Source: Methanolobus vulcani (GTDB lineage Archaea > Halobacteriota > Methanosarcinia > Methanosarcinales > Methanosarcinaceae). From it: 64,000 bases of DNA. The stretch lies in NCBI RefSeq assembly GCF_006546655.1, contig NZ_VIAQ01000011.1, positions 93,458 through 157,457 of the forward strand, written 5' to 3'. Each line of letters begins with the position of its first letter. Position 1 is the stretch's first letter. The notes under the pieces were generated by a model. It saw only the letters and a list, made by a program, of their open reading frames with translations, was not told the origin of the DNA and did not search any database. The position numbers and the translations under genes were made by a program. Positions 17,987 through 26,174 of this stretch are shown here, one piece after another.

Positions 17987-19600
17987 TTACATATCCATAT
18001 CAGGCTGTGGCATACCTGGTGGCATTGCGCCGCCCTTGCCGCTTGCAGCCACAACATCATCGATTCTGAGAATCATTACTGTTGCTTCGGTTGCTGCATT
18101 AATTGCCTGAGTCTTAATTCTAAGTGGTTCAAGAATATCATTCTCATACATGTCTACTACCTTTCCGGTGTAAACATCAAGGCCCATGTTCTTGTTGCCC
18201 TCCTCGTGCTGTGCACGGAGGTCAATGAGCTTGTCTATTGGGTCAAGACCTGCATTTTCTGCAAGTGTCTGTGGAATAATCTCAAGTGCTTCTGCGAACT
18301 TAGCGACTGCAAGCTGCTCTCTGCCCTTAAGTGTTGCTGCATATTCCCTGAGTCTGAGCGCTAGCTCGATCTCAGTGGATCCGCCACCTACAACAATCTT
18401 CTTGTCTTCAAGTGCTACACCAATGACACAGAGTGCATCGTTAAGTGCACGTTTGAGACTGTCTACGATGTGTGTAGTGCCACCGTGGAGAATGAGTGAA
18501 GCAGTCTTAGCTTCCTTACATCCAAGCAAGAAGGTCATCTTTGAACCGTGGAGTTCACGCTCTTCCACAACTTCAGCTTCACCAAGGTCTTCTGGCCTGA
18601 TGTCAGTTACATCCTGGAACAGGGTTGCTCCGGTTGCTCTTGCCAGCTTCTTAAGATCGCTTTTTGTGATCCTTCTACATGCGTAGACACCAGCTTTTTC
18701 AAGGTAGTACTGTGCAAGGTCATCGATACCTTTCTGGCAGAATACTACATTTGCACCACTTGCAATGATCTTGTCAACCATTTCCTTGACCATTTTTTCT
18801 TCCTGCTCGACAAACAGGTTCATCTGGTCAGGTGAGGTGATCTTGATCTCTGCACTCTTCTCGATCTTCTGGAATTCGATAGCAAAGCTTGCAAGGAGAA
18901 CTTTTGCATTCTCGATTTTCCTTGGCATGTTTGGCCTGACTCTTTCCTTGTCAATTACAAGACCTTTGACAAGTTCAGACTCAAGAATACTGCCACCATC
19001 ACGCTTCTCGATTGTAATATCATCAACATCTACCTTGATACCTTCATCGGTCTCTTCGACAACTGAAAGAACAGCATCGATAGCAATGTCTGCAAGGAAG
19101 TCTTTGTATTCGCCTGCAGCCTTTCCTGTGAGAGCAGTCTTTGCCAGCTTACTCAGGGTTTCCCTGTCGTCCGGGGAAACATCGATCGTAATGGTCTTTA
19201 AGATATCAACAGCCTTCTCTGCTGCATGTCTGTATCCACCAGAGATAATTGTTGGGTGAACACCTTTCTCGATAAGCTCTTCTGCTTTTGTAAGGAGTTC
19301 TCCTGTGAGTACTGCTGCGGTTGTTGTACCGTCGCCAACCTCGTCATCCTGTGCCTTTGAAACTTCGACCACCATCTTTGCAGCTGGGTGCTCGATGTCC
19401 ATTTCCTTGAGAATTGTAGCACCATCGTTTGTGATGACGATATCTCCAAGTCCGTCAACAAGCATCTTGTCCATTCCTTTAGGACCAAGTGTTGTCCTGA
19501 CTGCTTTTGCAACTGCTTTTCCTGCAAGGATGTTAATGCTCTGTGCATCCCTTGCACGGGCCCTGTTTCTGTTCCCTGAAGCGTAAGACTGTCCTGCCAA
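17987..19600 (-). CDS. Thermosome subunit (group II chaperonin)
   Basis: ATP-driven protein-folding chaperonin of the archaeal cytosol, 537 residues, normal length. Diagnostic segments are [14 protein letters not shown] (residue 37 on), [38 protein letters not shown] with the catalytic Asp, and the late [15 protein letters not shown] and GLDP segments. The C-terminus is the usual Gly/Met/Pro tail ([15 protein letters not shown]). The start is TTG at 19600, supported by GGAGGT six bases upstream and the usual MAGQ N-terminus. Methanosarcinaceae carry several paralogues; which one this is cannot be told. Monocistronic, with a long leader and a TATA box inside a palindrome at about 19703-19711. 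Confidence 0.97.
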   Translation of the reverse strand: MAGQSYASGNRNRARARDAQSINILAGKAVAKAVRTTLGPKGMDKMLVDGLGDIVITNDGATILKEMDIEHPAAKMVVEVSKAQDDEVGDGTTTAAVLTGELLTKAEELIEKGVHPTIISGGYRHAAEKAVDILKTITIDVSPDDRETLSKLAKTALTGKAAGEYKDFLADIAIDAVLSVVEETDEGIKVDVDDITIEKRDGGSILESELVKGLVIDKERVRPNMPRKIENAKVLLASFAIEFQKIEKSAEIKITSPDQMNLFVEQEEKMVKEMVDKIIASGANVVFCQKGIDDLAQYYLEKAGVYACRRITKSDLKKLARATGATLFQDVTDIRPEDLGEAEVVEERELHGSKMTFLLGCKEAKTASLILHGGTTHIVDSLKRALNDALCVIGVALEDKKIVVGGGSTEIELALRLREYAATLKGREQLAVAKFAEALEIIPQTLAENAGLDPIDKLIDLRAQHEEGNKNMGLDVYTGKVVDMYENDILEPLRIKTQAINAATEATVMILRIDDVVAASGKGGAMPPGMPQPDMDM

Positions 19601-19696
19601 TTTTTAACCTCCTAATAATCATAATGTTCTGTAAGTTAGAAGTAAACATTAGTTTGATTTTAGTACTCTCTATGGTACTGCTCAATCTAAATGCAG

Positions 19697-19720
19697 GCGG
19701 TTCTATATAAATGTAACCGC
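19697..19720. promoter_or_regulatory. Palindrome enclosing the thermosome TATA box
   Basis: GCGGTT (19697-19702) and AACCGC (19715-19720) flank a 12-base core that contains the TATA box (TTTATATAG on the minus strand). A further pair, AATCTAA at 19684-19690 and TTAGATT at 19721-19727, lies outside, with a six-base gap on one side only. A protein bound here would mask the TATA box; heat-shock control is an inference. Confidence 0.5.
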
Positions 19721-19809
19721 TTAGATTTTAACTGTCAACACAAAAATAAGAATGAAAATAAAGACAGGCTTATCGGTCAATTATATAATATAAAGTCAAG
19801 TTTGAGAGA

Positions 19810-20226
19810 TTATTTTCTCCCATAAAGCTTGTTTAAATGTGCAAGTACCATATAATAGAGATGGTTCTTGTAAATTATCTCATCGGGTATATCATAGATT
19901 GCCATACCACCTGCATTCCATGAAACATTTATTATGACCTTCCTTTTTTCCATTTCATCCATCATCTGCTTTAGCATCGAGAAATCATCAACTACTGGAC
20001 GCCAGTCGCCTGCATGAACATCTGACGATGCAGACCTGTTAGCCAGTTCCAGTTGTTGGAAAAAGAACAGGTAAACCTGAAAAAGATGAATATCATCTTT
20101 AGAAAGCTCTATTTGCCCTGTTTTTGCATCCTGTCGCAATGCTTTGAGAATTAACGGAATGTCGGATGATCGAAGGTCGTTCCTTTCTATCTTTTCAATA
20201 TATATGTCGATTTCCTGCATGCTCAT
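19810..20226 (-). CDS. Soluble protein of unknown function
   Basis: A 138-residue, mostly helical, soluble protein that I do not recognise. The N-terminal half is helical and charged (IDIYIEKIERNDLRSSDIPL); the C-terminal half has VIINVSWNAGGMAIYDIPDE, a likely beta pair, and ends in YMVLAHLNKLYGRK. ATG 20226 is preceded by GGGGTT at good spacing. It lies behind asd on the same strand, about 150 bases away and beyond a hairpin, so it probably has its own promoter. Confidence 0.65.
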   Translation of the reverse strand: MSMQEIDIYIEKIERNDLRSSDIPLILKALRQDAKTGQIELSKDDIHLFQVYLFFFQQLELANRSASSDVHAGDWRPVVDDFSMLKQMMDEMEKRKVIINVSWNAGGMAIYDIPDEIIYKNHLYYMVLAHLNKLYGRK

Positions 20227-20341
20227 ACTTTAACCCCGTGAGAATAAACCCGGATAAAACTATGATCTGAAAACAGATAAGAATTACTGCCTATTAGACA
20301 ACAATAACCCTAAAAATAATTCAAATAAAAAAATGTGGAGT

Positions 20342-20357
20342 GATGCATAAATGCATC
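20342..20357 (-). terminator. Terminator hairpin behind asd
   Basis: Seven-base perfect arms GATGCAT and ATGCATC with a two-base loop, 19 bases past the asd stop codon and followed on the minus strand by a long U-rich run (ATTTTTTTATTTG). Confidence 0.6.
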
Positions 20358-20375
20358 GCTGAATGACTTTATGAT

Positions 20376-21368
20376 TCAGAGCTTCTCAGCAATCTGTACA
20401 GCGTTGAGAGCTGCACCTTTGAGAATCTGGTCACCACATACAAAGAATTCGAGGCCGTGGTCACCAAACACAAGATTCTGTCTGATCCTGCCAACTTCCA
20501 CGTTGTATTTCTTTGTAGCAGTTATTGGCATCGGATATACATTGTTAGCAATATCATCCTTAAGTACGATGCCTTCAACGGAGCTTAATAATTTTCTTGC
20601 ATCATCAGGGTTTACAGGTTTTTCAGTTTCAATAACAATGCTTTCACCATGTACCCTCATGGTTGGGATCCTTACACATGTGCAGCTTATTGGCATGTCC
20701 GGCTCAGAGAAGATCTTTCTGGTTTCCCAGACGACTTTCATTTCCTCGCGGGTATAGTCGTTTTCCTGGAAACTGTCAATATGTGGAATTGCATTGAAAG
20801 CGATCGGGTAAGCAAATACCTTGTTTCCTACTTCCTTGCCTTCAAGGTAATTGCGGGTCTCTTCTGTAAGTTCGCTCATACCTGCGGCACCGGCTCCGCT
20901 TGTAGCCTGGTAGGTACTGATAATTACCTTTTTCACACCGTATTCTTTATGAAGTGCATATAGTGGAATAGCTGCAATTGCAGTTGTACAGTTAGGGTTT
21001 GCAATGAGTTTTGAATCACCTATAGCATTTGCGTTGATCTCAGGAACTACCAGAGGTACATTGTCATCATACCTGAACGCACTGCTGTTGTCAATTACAT
21101 AGCAGCCTGCACTGGTTGCTTTTTCAGCATTCTCCTGGCTCCATCCACCACTTATTGCGAAAAATGCAATATCCATTTCAGAGTAATCTGCCTCATCGGC
21201 ATTCTCAATGGTGATTTCCCCGAATGGCGTCTCCATTACTTTGCCAGCACTTCTTACTGAAGCAAAGAGCCTTAGTTCTTCAACAGGGAAATTCCTGTCA
21301 TGCAATACTTCAATAATCTCTCTACCTACTGCACCGGTAGCACCCATAATTCCTACTTTGTAACTCAT
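20376..21368 (-). CDS. asd: Aspartate-semialdehyde dehydrogenase
   Basis: Makes aspartate-4-semialdehyde from aspartyl phosphate with NADPH, the branch point for lysine, threonine and methionine. The 330-residue protein has the NADP loop GIMGATGAVGREI at residues 6-18, the catalytic Cys127 in NPNCTT, the substrate-binding segment around FNAIPHIDSF, and SCTCVRIPTMRVHGES near residue 230 with the conserved Arg and His. Overall it is of the bacterial-type asd family rather than the fungal/archaeal one (my reading from its motifs). TATA-like sequence CTTATATATGA at about 21478-21488 gives a leader of roughly 90 bases. Confidence 0.96.
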   Translation of the reverse strand: MSYKVGIMGATGAVGREIIEVLHDRNFPVEELRLFASVRSAGKVMETPFGEITIENADEADYSEMDIAFFAISGGWSQENAEKATSAGCYVIDNSSAFRYDDNVPLVVPEINANAIGDSKLIANPNCTTAIAAIPLYALHKEYGVKKVIISTYQATSGAGAAGMSELTEETRNYLEGKEVGNKVFAYPIAFNAIPHIDSFQENDYTREEMKVVWETRKIFSEPDMPISCTCVRIPTMRVHGESIVIETEKPVNPDDARKLLSSVEGIVLKDDIANNVYPMPITATKKYNVEVGRIRQNLVFGDHGLEFFVCGDQILKGAALNAVQIAEKL

Positions 21369-21670
21369 AATTGTATCATCCGTCAGATTGCAGGGATTTA
21401 ATGTAAAACCAATTAGCTTAATAAGTTTCTGATTTACTAATATCGTTACCGCATATCGGCCTTTTTTCTGACACTATCATATATAAGGAATGATATGAAG
21501 ATTATCCTTGTTTTAACCTGAAAAATATTATTGAATATGTTATTTAAAAACTGGAAAAAAGTAGAGCAAAAGAACTAAAGGAACACAAAGCCAGCATTTT
21601 CCAGAAATTAGTGGATAGCTGTTGCTTTGTTAAGAAAAATGCCTATTGATAGCGGATTTTCATTACTGTA
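21369..21670. other. Non-coding gap upstream of asd
   Basis: About 300 AT-rich bases between asd and the next small gene on the same strand. It holds the likely asd TATA box (about 21478-21488, minus strand). Open frames here are short and show no ribosome-binding site; nothing else was found. Confidence 0.6.
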
Positions 21671-21826
21671 TCAGTATGAAACCATGGACTGTATACATGC
21701 TGATTTTACGAAATTGATCATGTTGCATCTGAGTTCAAATTCCTGTTCGGAAAGATCGTCTGTTTCCATATATCTACTGAACATTGCTTTAAACTCATCA
21801 AACATTTCCACATCTTGTTTCTTCAT
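21671..21826 (-). CDS. Small 51-residue protein
   Basis: A short gene on the minus strand: MKKQDVEMFDEFKAMFSRY, then METDDLSEQEFELRCNMINF and a tail ending in CIQSMVSY. ATG 21826 is preceded by a strong GAGGGG at proper distance, and the product is a plausible charged helical protein with two Cys residues. No family is recognised. It stands between asd and a divergent membrane-protein gene. Support comes from the ribosome-binding site, the low-bias sequence and the lack of a better frame. Confidence 0.6.
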   Translation of the reverse strand: MKKQDVEMFDEFKAMFSRYMETDDLSEQEFELRCNMINFVKSACIQSMVSY

Positions 21827-22017
21827 AAATTCCCCTCGAATTTACGTTTATAGAGCAATTCTTAAGTAATAAGATTTATCTATATTTATTATATAAAAAC
21901 ATTCTGATGCGGGTTTCTATATAGACATATAGATCCGGTAGAATCAATAGAAATCAGCCTTGTTTTTACGATGAAAGTATAGCAGAATATTTATAGTTTT
22001 GATCTTGACTTTAAGCT

Positions 22018-22305
22018 ATGCAGGAAAAAAGATATCCAAAAGGTCATTTTCTGCCAATAGGAATGGTTATGGGTCTTCCACTTGGGATTCCTATCGGCAT
22101 CGTTCTGGGAATAGTAGCTATTGGACCAGCCATAGGACTTATTCTGGGAATCGGATTAGGCTTGTATCTTGAAAAAAAATACAATCCTGAACCTTTATCA
22201 ATGACACCGGAAGAGGAATCACAAAGGCAGAAAGCCATTATGTTGATTGGTGCAATATTCCTGCTTGGAATACTTATGTTCATTTTCCTTTTGCTGAAGA
22301 GCTGA
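22018..22305 (+). CDS. Small glycine-rich membrane protein
   Basis: A 95-residue protein with a long Gly/Ile/Pro-rich hydrophobic stretch (GMVMGLPLGIPIGIVLGIVA, AIGPAIGLILGIGLGLYL) resembling glycine-zipper membrane segments, a short cytosolic part (KKYNPEPLSMTPEEESQRQK) and a final span. A TATA-like ATATTTATAG at 21987-21996 sits about 27 bases before the ATG and no ribosome-binding site is seen, so the message is probably leaderless. Function unknown. Confidence 0.72.
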   Translation: MQEKRYPKGHFLPIGMVMGLPLGIPIGIVLGIVAIGPAIGLILGIGLGLYLEKKYNPEPLSMTPEEESQRQKAIMLIGAIFLLGILMFIFLLLKS

Positions 22306-22313
22306 GAACTCAT

Positions 22314-22613
22314 TCACCAGTAGCTAATTACCGATATCATATTGCTTGCAGTTGCAAGAAAACCGATACATGCTACCGTGTGTCGTGTAATGTTCCAGTA
22401 ATATCTGTCTGCGTTTTTATACACATGATAAAGCAGGAACATAAAACCTATTTTTAGAGAAATGAGTGAAGTAGCACCATACATGCCAAATATACTGGAC
22501 AATATGGGGTTTCCTTCGTAGAAATTTCCTGTTTGAAGTGCATACAATGTTGTGAGGGTGTCACCTATAACATAGAGAAGTAAAACATGTTTGATATCTT
22601 TTATAAATGACAT
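22314..22613 (-). CDS. Three-span membrane protein (DUF5658-like)
   Basis: A 99-residue membrane protein with spans near residues 8-25, 45-62 and 75-95. The start, VLLLYVIGDTLTTLYALQTG then EGNPILSSIFG, has the GD-T and E-NP features of the DUF5658-type small membrane proteins common in archaea. It is convergent with the glycine-rich membrane gene, eight bases apart. Function unknown; family assignment is tentative. Confidence 0.68.
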   Translation of the reverse strand: MSFIKDIKHVLLLYVIGDTLTTLYALQTGNFYEGNPILSSIFGMYGATSLISLKIGFMFLLYHVYKNADRYYWNITRHTVACIGFLATASNMISVISYW

Positions 22614-22826
22614 TTTGAATCACTTTCGCTTTGGTACACTACATACGTACCAACGAACGATTCTTTGCAGTCATGTATTACAGTATGACAAGCCCCGCTA
22701 TAACCCCTGCTACATTACTATAAGATACAATAAGATATAACTCTTTGTAAACAAAATTCTAATGTCAAAATAATAATCAAGTCATAATATTTAATGGGCT
22801 TTTAAAAAAGAAAATTGAACAGATTT

Positions 22827-23696
22827 TCAAAAAGCAAAAGCTCTTCTGTTCAAATAATACTTGGCACCACTTGAAGACCTTGTTTTCTTTTTTGCAGGAG
22901 GATTCTTATTTTTAGATTGCAAAGTGCGTCGGTTACCATTTATTTTCTTGTTGTTGATATCGAACTTCACTTTTTTGATTGCCAGGTCAACAGCAAGTCC
23001 TCTGAGCATCCAGCGAAGCGCCTGTGCCTGATAGTATTTATTTTTATCACGCTTTCCAGGGAAGGTTTCGATTAACATCTTTGTGGCTTTTTCCCCTGCC
23101 ATTTCCCGAAGCTCAAAAAGGTCTTTGTCCGAAAGGACATCCCTGATGGAGACATGAAGCCGCTTATACATGGCATTTGTCGGGAAAGGAGCCGCATTCA
23201 TTGAAGCGATCTTCTTTCTCAGTTTACCAATTGCAGGAGAATTTCTGACATCGATAATAAATTCACGGTCATTTGGATACTCGATCCTGACCTTATGTTT
23301 GGTCTTTGAGAGCCTGTCAGCCTGCTTGTTCTGCATCCTTGGAACCCAGCGGAAATGAATGTCAAGCTCATATTCCCTGATGATATTAGTGATATCCCGG
23401 TGGATGTTCCATATTTCGTCATCCATTATCGGATAGATGCCACGCATCTGGTAGATCACAGTCTGACTGTCTCCCATTACGGTCAGCGGACCCTGCCCAT
23501 CAGCTTTGACATATTCAAGCATGCCTTTTTTAAGGGCAAGGTATTCTGCAAAAAGAGCGTTATTGCTGGTTTGTTTCTCAAGGTGGTCGTTTCCGAGGAT
23601 TGAGAATGAGTTGTTTTGCAAGGTCACAACCCAACCTAACCCCATGCATCCTCCCGGATTAGGCGTGCATGAGCCGTCGAAGGTTATTGCATCCAT
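22827..23696 (-). CDS. Ribonuclease HI-type protein with basic C-terminal extension
   Basis: RNA-DNA hybrid nuclease fold, 289 residues. The RNase H catalytic set is visible in the first half: Asp7 in FDGSCTPNPGG, Glu in LFAEYLALKKG, Asp in VMGDSQTVI and the last Asp in QNKQADRLS. From about residue 145 a long extra region follows, with a helical part (VSIRDVLSDKDLFELREMAG) and a very basic tail (NNKKINGNRRTLQSKNKNPP, AKKKTRSSSG). The extension could bind nucleic acid; its role is unknown. Usual RNase HI is about 150 residues, so this is a two-part protein. Single gene. Confidence 0.85.
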   Translation of the reverse strand: MDAITFDGSCTPNPGGCMGLGWVVTLQNNSFSILGNDHLEKQTSNNALFAEYLALKKGMLEYVKADGQGPLTVMGDSQTVIYQMRGIYPIMDDEIWNIHRDITNIIREYELDIHFRWVPRMQNKQADRLSKTKHKVRIEYPNDREFIIDVRNSPAIGKLRKKIASMNAAPFPTNAMYKRLHVSIRDVLSDKDLFELREMAGEKATKMLIETFPGKRDKNKYYQAQALRWMLRGLAVDLAIKKVKFDINNKKINGNRRTLQSKNKNPPAKKKTRSSSGAKYYLNRRAFAF

Positions 23697-23861
23697 GTTT
23701 CTCGTACTGTTAGAATCTATCTTCAGTCGTACACAGGAACTTTCCCTTGCATATTACTATTTGTTTAAAAATATATAACTGTACTCCCGGTGAAGTACTG
23801 TGGAATATATAGATTCCAAAAACAGAGAAAAATAGAGAGAATTGGTTATGTGAGCACAGAT

Positions 23862-24665
23862 TCAGCAAAATGCCAGAAATGTTATTTCCGTAATCTTATC
23901 CATTAATTCCCTTACTTTATTTTCCTGTAACTCTTCATCTGCATTCAGACATTTGTCCCCAAGTGATACGAGGTATTCTATTGTTTCGATCATTTCGAGA
24001 TCAAATTCATGTACCCTGCCGGATTCATGAAGTTTCTCAACTATTGAAGGAATAGTGTCTTCATCTTCTGTTTCAATATCATTTTCTTCGCACAATGAAT
24101 GGAGATATATTTCAAGAGCATTGATAGCAGAAACACCGGCCAGGTTGAATGAACCTTGCTGATATAACATTTCAGCATGCTCAAGTTCCGAATTAACAAT
24201 ATCTGCTGTTGCCTGTCTTTTTTGATTATTGACTGATGAAACAACAGTTGGCTCAATCGAATGAAGAATACTGACTTGAGAATCAAAACAGGCAATGAAT
24301 TCCTTTCTCAGATGATTTCGCTCGTTGGATTTCCTGACAGAATCTTCCAGATTGATCAGGTTTAGTATCCTGCTATATAGTTCTGTGAAAGATTCGTATT
24401 TATCATTCCTGATATGACCTGCGTATTTCTGAATGAGTTGCTGGCAGTCATCATACCATAAGTTGTATTTTTCAAGGAGAGTGGTTTGGAGTAGCTCATT
24501 TTTGGAGTTAATCACGCAAATTCTGTATTCGACATTTTGCATGCCGGTTGAACCATCATCGATACGTTTTATCCTTCTTTGTGTGGTGCCGTCCAGAAGT
24601 GCCATATACATTTTTTCGATTTTTTCAGCTTCCTGAATATAGGTATCAATATCCGGGCTAACCAT
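23862..24665 (-). CDS. HEPN-like helical protein, Rx4H motif lost
   Basis: A 267-residue all-helical protein with a C-terminal HEPN-like domain (about 155-265; HAEMLYQQGSFNLAGVSAIN, then ALEIYLHSLCEEN). It is a clear paralogue of the broken gene at 27602-28400, with the same N-terminal plan (DIDTYIQEAEKIEKMYMALL versus DIDFYINEAEEIEKLYDDLL). In the paralogue the HEPN RNase motif reads RNKCAH; here the same place reads GDKCLN, so both catalytic residues are replaced. It may therefore be an inactive, regulatory or antitoxin-like copy (inference). The start at ATG 24665 (MVSPDIDTYIQEAEK) agrees with the paralogue. Confidence 0.75.
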   Translation of the reverse strand: MVSPDIDTYIQEAEKIEKMYMALLDGTTQRRIKRIDDGSTGMQNVEYRICVINSKNELLQTTLLEKYNLWYDDCQQLIQKYAGHIRNDKYESFTELYSRILNLINLEDSVRKSNERNHLRKEFIACFDSQVSILHSIEPTVVSSVNNQKRQATADIVNSELEHAEMLYQQGSFNLAGVSAINALEIYLHSLCEENDIETEDEDTIPSIVEKLHESGRVHEFDLEMIETIEYLVSLGDKCLNADEELQENKVRELMDKITEITFLAFC

Positions 24666-24788
24666 AATAAGAAAATGGATAAAGTTGTATATAAATAAGC
24701 GCTGACAGGCATGGAGTTTTATTAAAGCGCATCAAATACACAATCGATAAATACACATAAACCAATCTGATTATTAGAGGTTTTTAAC

Positions 24789-25049
24789 ATGCCAGATTTT
24801 GTATCGATAGATATGAAAAATCATAGCTATGAGAAAACCGAGAGGCACGTAGCTTTGATTCAGGATGACATGGAAAACTGTTGTACTCCATGTCGCTATG
24901 CATGCATTTCTGAGGCTATGCAGCAACTTTACGACAACCATCCTCCTGCCCAAATCCAGACTCTTCTCTTGCAGTTTAAAGAAAAGTGCGAGAACCATTC
25001 CAATGAGAGTTTTGTTCAGAAACTCAAAGAGCTTCTTTTTGTGAATTGA
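24789..25049 (+). CDS. Small cysteine-containing protein
   Basis: An 86-residue soluble protein whose centre, DDMENCCTPCRYACISEAMQ, has four cysteines in twelve residues, a possible metal site. The rest is helical and charged. ATG 24789 follows GAGG at a fair distance, and the frame is preferred over the opposite-strand one because that reads as hydrophobic, Lys/Phe-rich noise. It sits alone, transcribed opposite to its neighbours in the HEPN/Fic block. No family recognised. Confidence 0.6.
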   Translation: MPDFVSIDMKNHSYEKTERHVALIQDDMENCCTPCRYACISEAMQQLYDNHPPAQIQTLLLQFKEKCENHSNESFVQKLKELLFVN

Positions 25050-25136
25050 TATCACGAGAAGATTCCGGAAGAAGAATATTTACGGGTGCTGTAGGTAGTT
25101 GGACTTTTAGACTTGCTGCCTGTTTTTGTTTCATAT

Positions 25137-26000
25137 TCAGGATAGTTTTTTAGAGCAAATGCCAATGATTATTGGAACAAATATCCCGAAAAAGTAACCG
25201 GTGTAATGACCAACCCAATTTACGTAGGCTCCATTCTGCATGAGCTCCTGTGGCACCAGATCAGGAAGAATGAACAGGAAATTGATGGCGGCTAAAAATA
25301 TCATTAGCAGATAGGTTTTCTGTAGATAAGGAATTCTTTTGAGCCATTTTCTGATATCAAAGCGTGTCTGGACCACGTCGATGATAACGTCTTTTTGCAT
25401 AAAGACCAGAATAAGAGCAAATGTTATTATGAGTGAGTACTGGAAAATCTGTGAGGATATGTTCTCAAGAACTAATAAGAGATTCATTACGATGATCAGG
25501 AACAGGAATGTAAGATTCATGTGCTTGCAACAGAATTTATGTAGGAATTTATAGATGGCATATGTCAGGTAGCCAAACATAGAGCTGACTATTCCTGAAA
25601 ATCCCTGAAATGTGGTCTGAAAACCGATCATTTCCAGAGATACTGCTGATATTATCCATGGCAATAGCAGGAACATGAATAAGGAATACATATGAAAACT
25701 GCGCTTGTTAGTCTCAAAATTAAATATCAGGAAACATACCGCCAGATAAGAGATGAGATTTCCTATAAAGTGTGGCAGGTTGCTGTGAGTATAGTTTGAA
25801 AGGAAGAACGAGTAAGGCGTAATCTCAGACGGAGTCAATATGAAATAAGCTTCTTTTATACCAGCCGGAAGCTCAAATATAGCTATGAGTAGAGCCGGAA
25901 CTAATAGAAAATAAAACACCCAGTCAGTTATTTTCCAGTGTGCAGCAAACAGATGTGTTGAAATTAAAGGATTAACACGGCACTTTATTGACTCAAACAT
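25137..26000 (-). CDS. Rhomboid-like membrane protein
   Basis: A 287-residue protein with six or seven hydrophobic spans and rhomboid features. A first helix is followed by NYTHSNLPHFIGNLISYLAV (compare the rhomboid H-x-x-x-N loop), then GFSGIVSSMFGYL with a Ser in a G-x-S-G setting, and late VNWVGHYTGYFFGIF with a His followed by G-x-x-G. These match the Ser-His dyad of intramembrane proteases; activity is inferred. Large extra loops separate the parts. ATG 26000 (MFESIKCRV) is chosen because the upstream extension to 26114 looks unlike a membrane-protein start. Lies between the small Cys protein and the Fic gene. Confidence 0.65.
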   Translation of the reverse strand: MFESIKCRVNPLISTHLFAAHWKITDWVFYFLLVPALLIAIFELPAGIKEAYFILTPSEITPYSFFLSNYTHSNLPHFIGNLISYLAVCFLIFNFETNKRSFHMYSLFMFLLLPWIISAVSLEMIGFQTTFQGFSGIVSSMFGYLTYAIYKFLHKFCCKHMNLTFLFLIIVMNLLLVLENISSQIFQYSLIITFALILVFMQKDVIIDVVQTRFDIRKWLKRIPYLQKTYLLMIFLAAINFLFILPDLVPQELMQNGAYVNWVGHYTGYFFGIFVPIIIGICSKKLS

Positions 26001-26174
26001 CGTAAAATCTATTGTGAGTTGAAGATAGATATTCTTTTGGGAGGAGTGAAAAAGTGAATCACGAACAAACAGTGATGCATGTTCTGTAACTTGTAGAACC
26101 ATTGCCATTAGCATCGTATTTTGTTGAATGAAATAGCACTAAAAACACATAATTGACGTATAATTTATAATAGA

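Noticed and set aside
18186..18686. 166-codon open frame opposite the thermosome gene
   Set aside because: Antisense shadow of a strongly conserved gene; composition is Ser-rich and no family is recognisable.
24774..25055. 93-codon minus-strand frame opposite the Cys-rich small protein
   Set aside because: Reads as hydrophobic Leu/Phe/Lys-rich sequence without a ribosome-binding site; the plus-strand frame is more protein-like.
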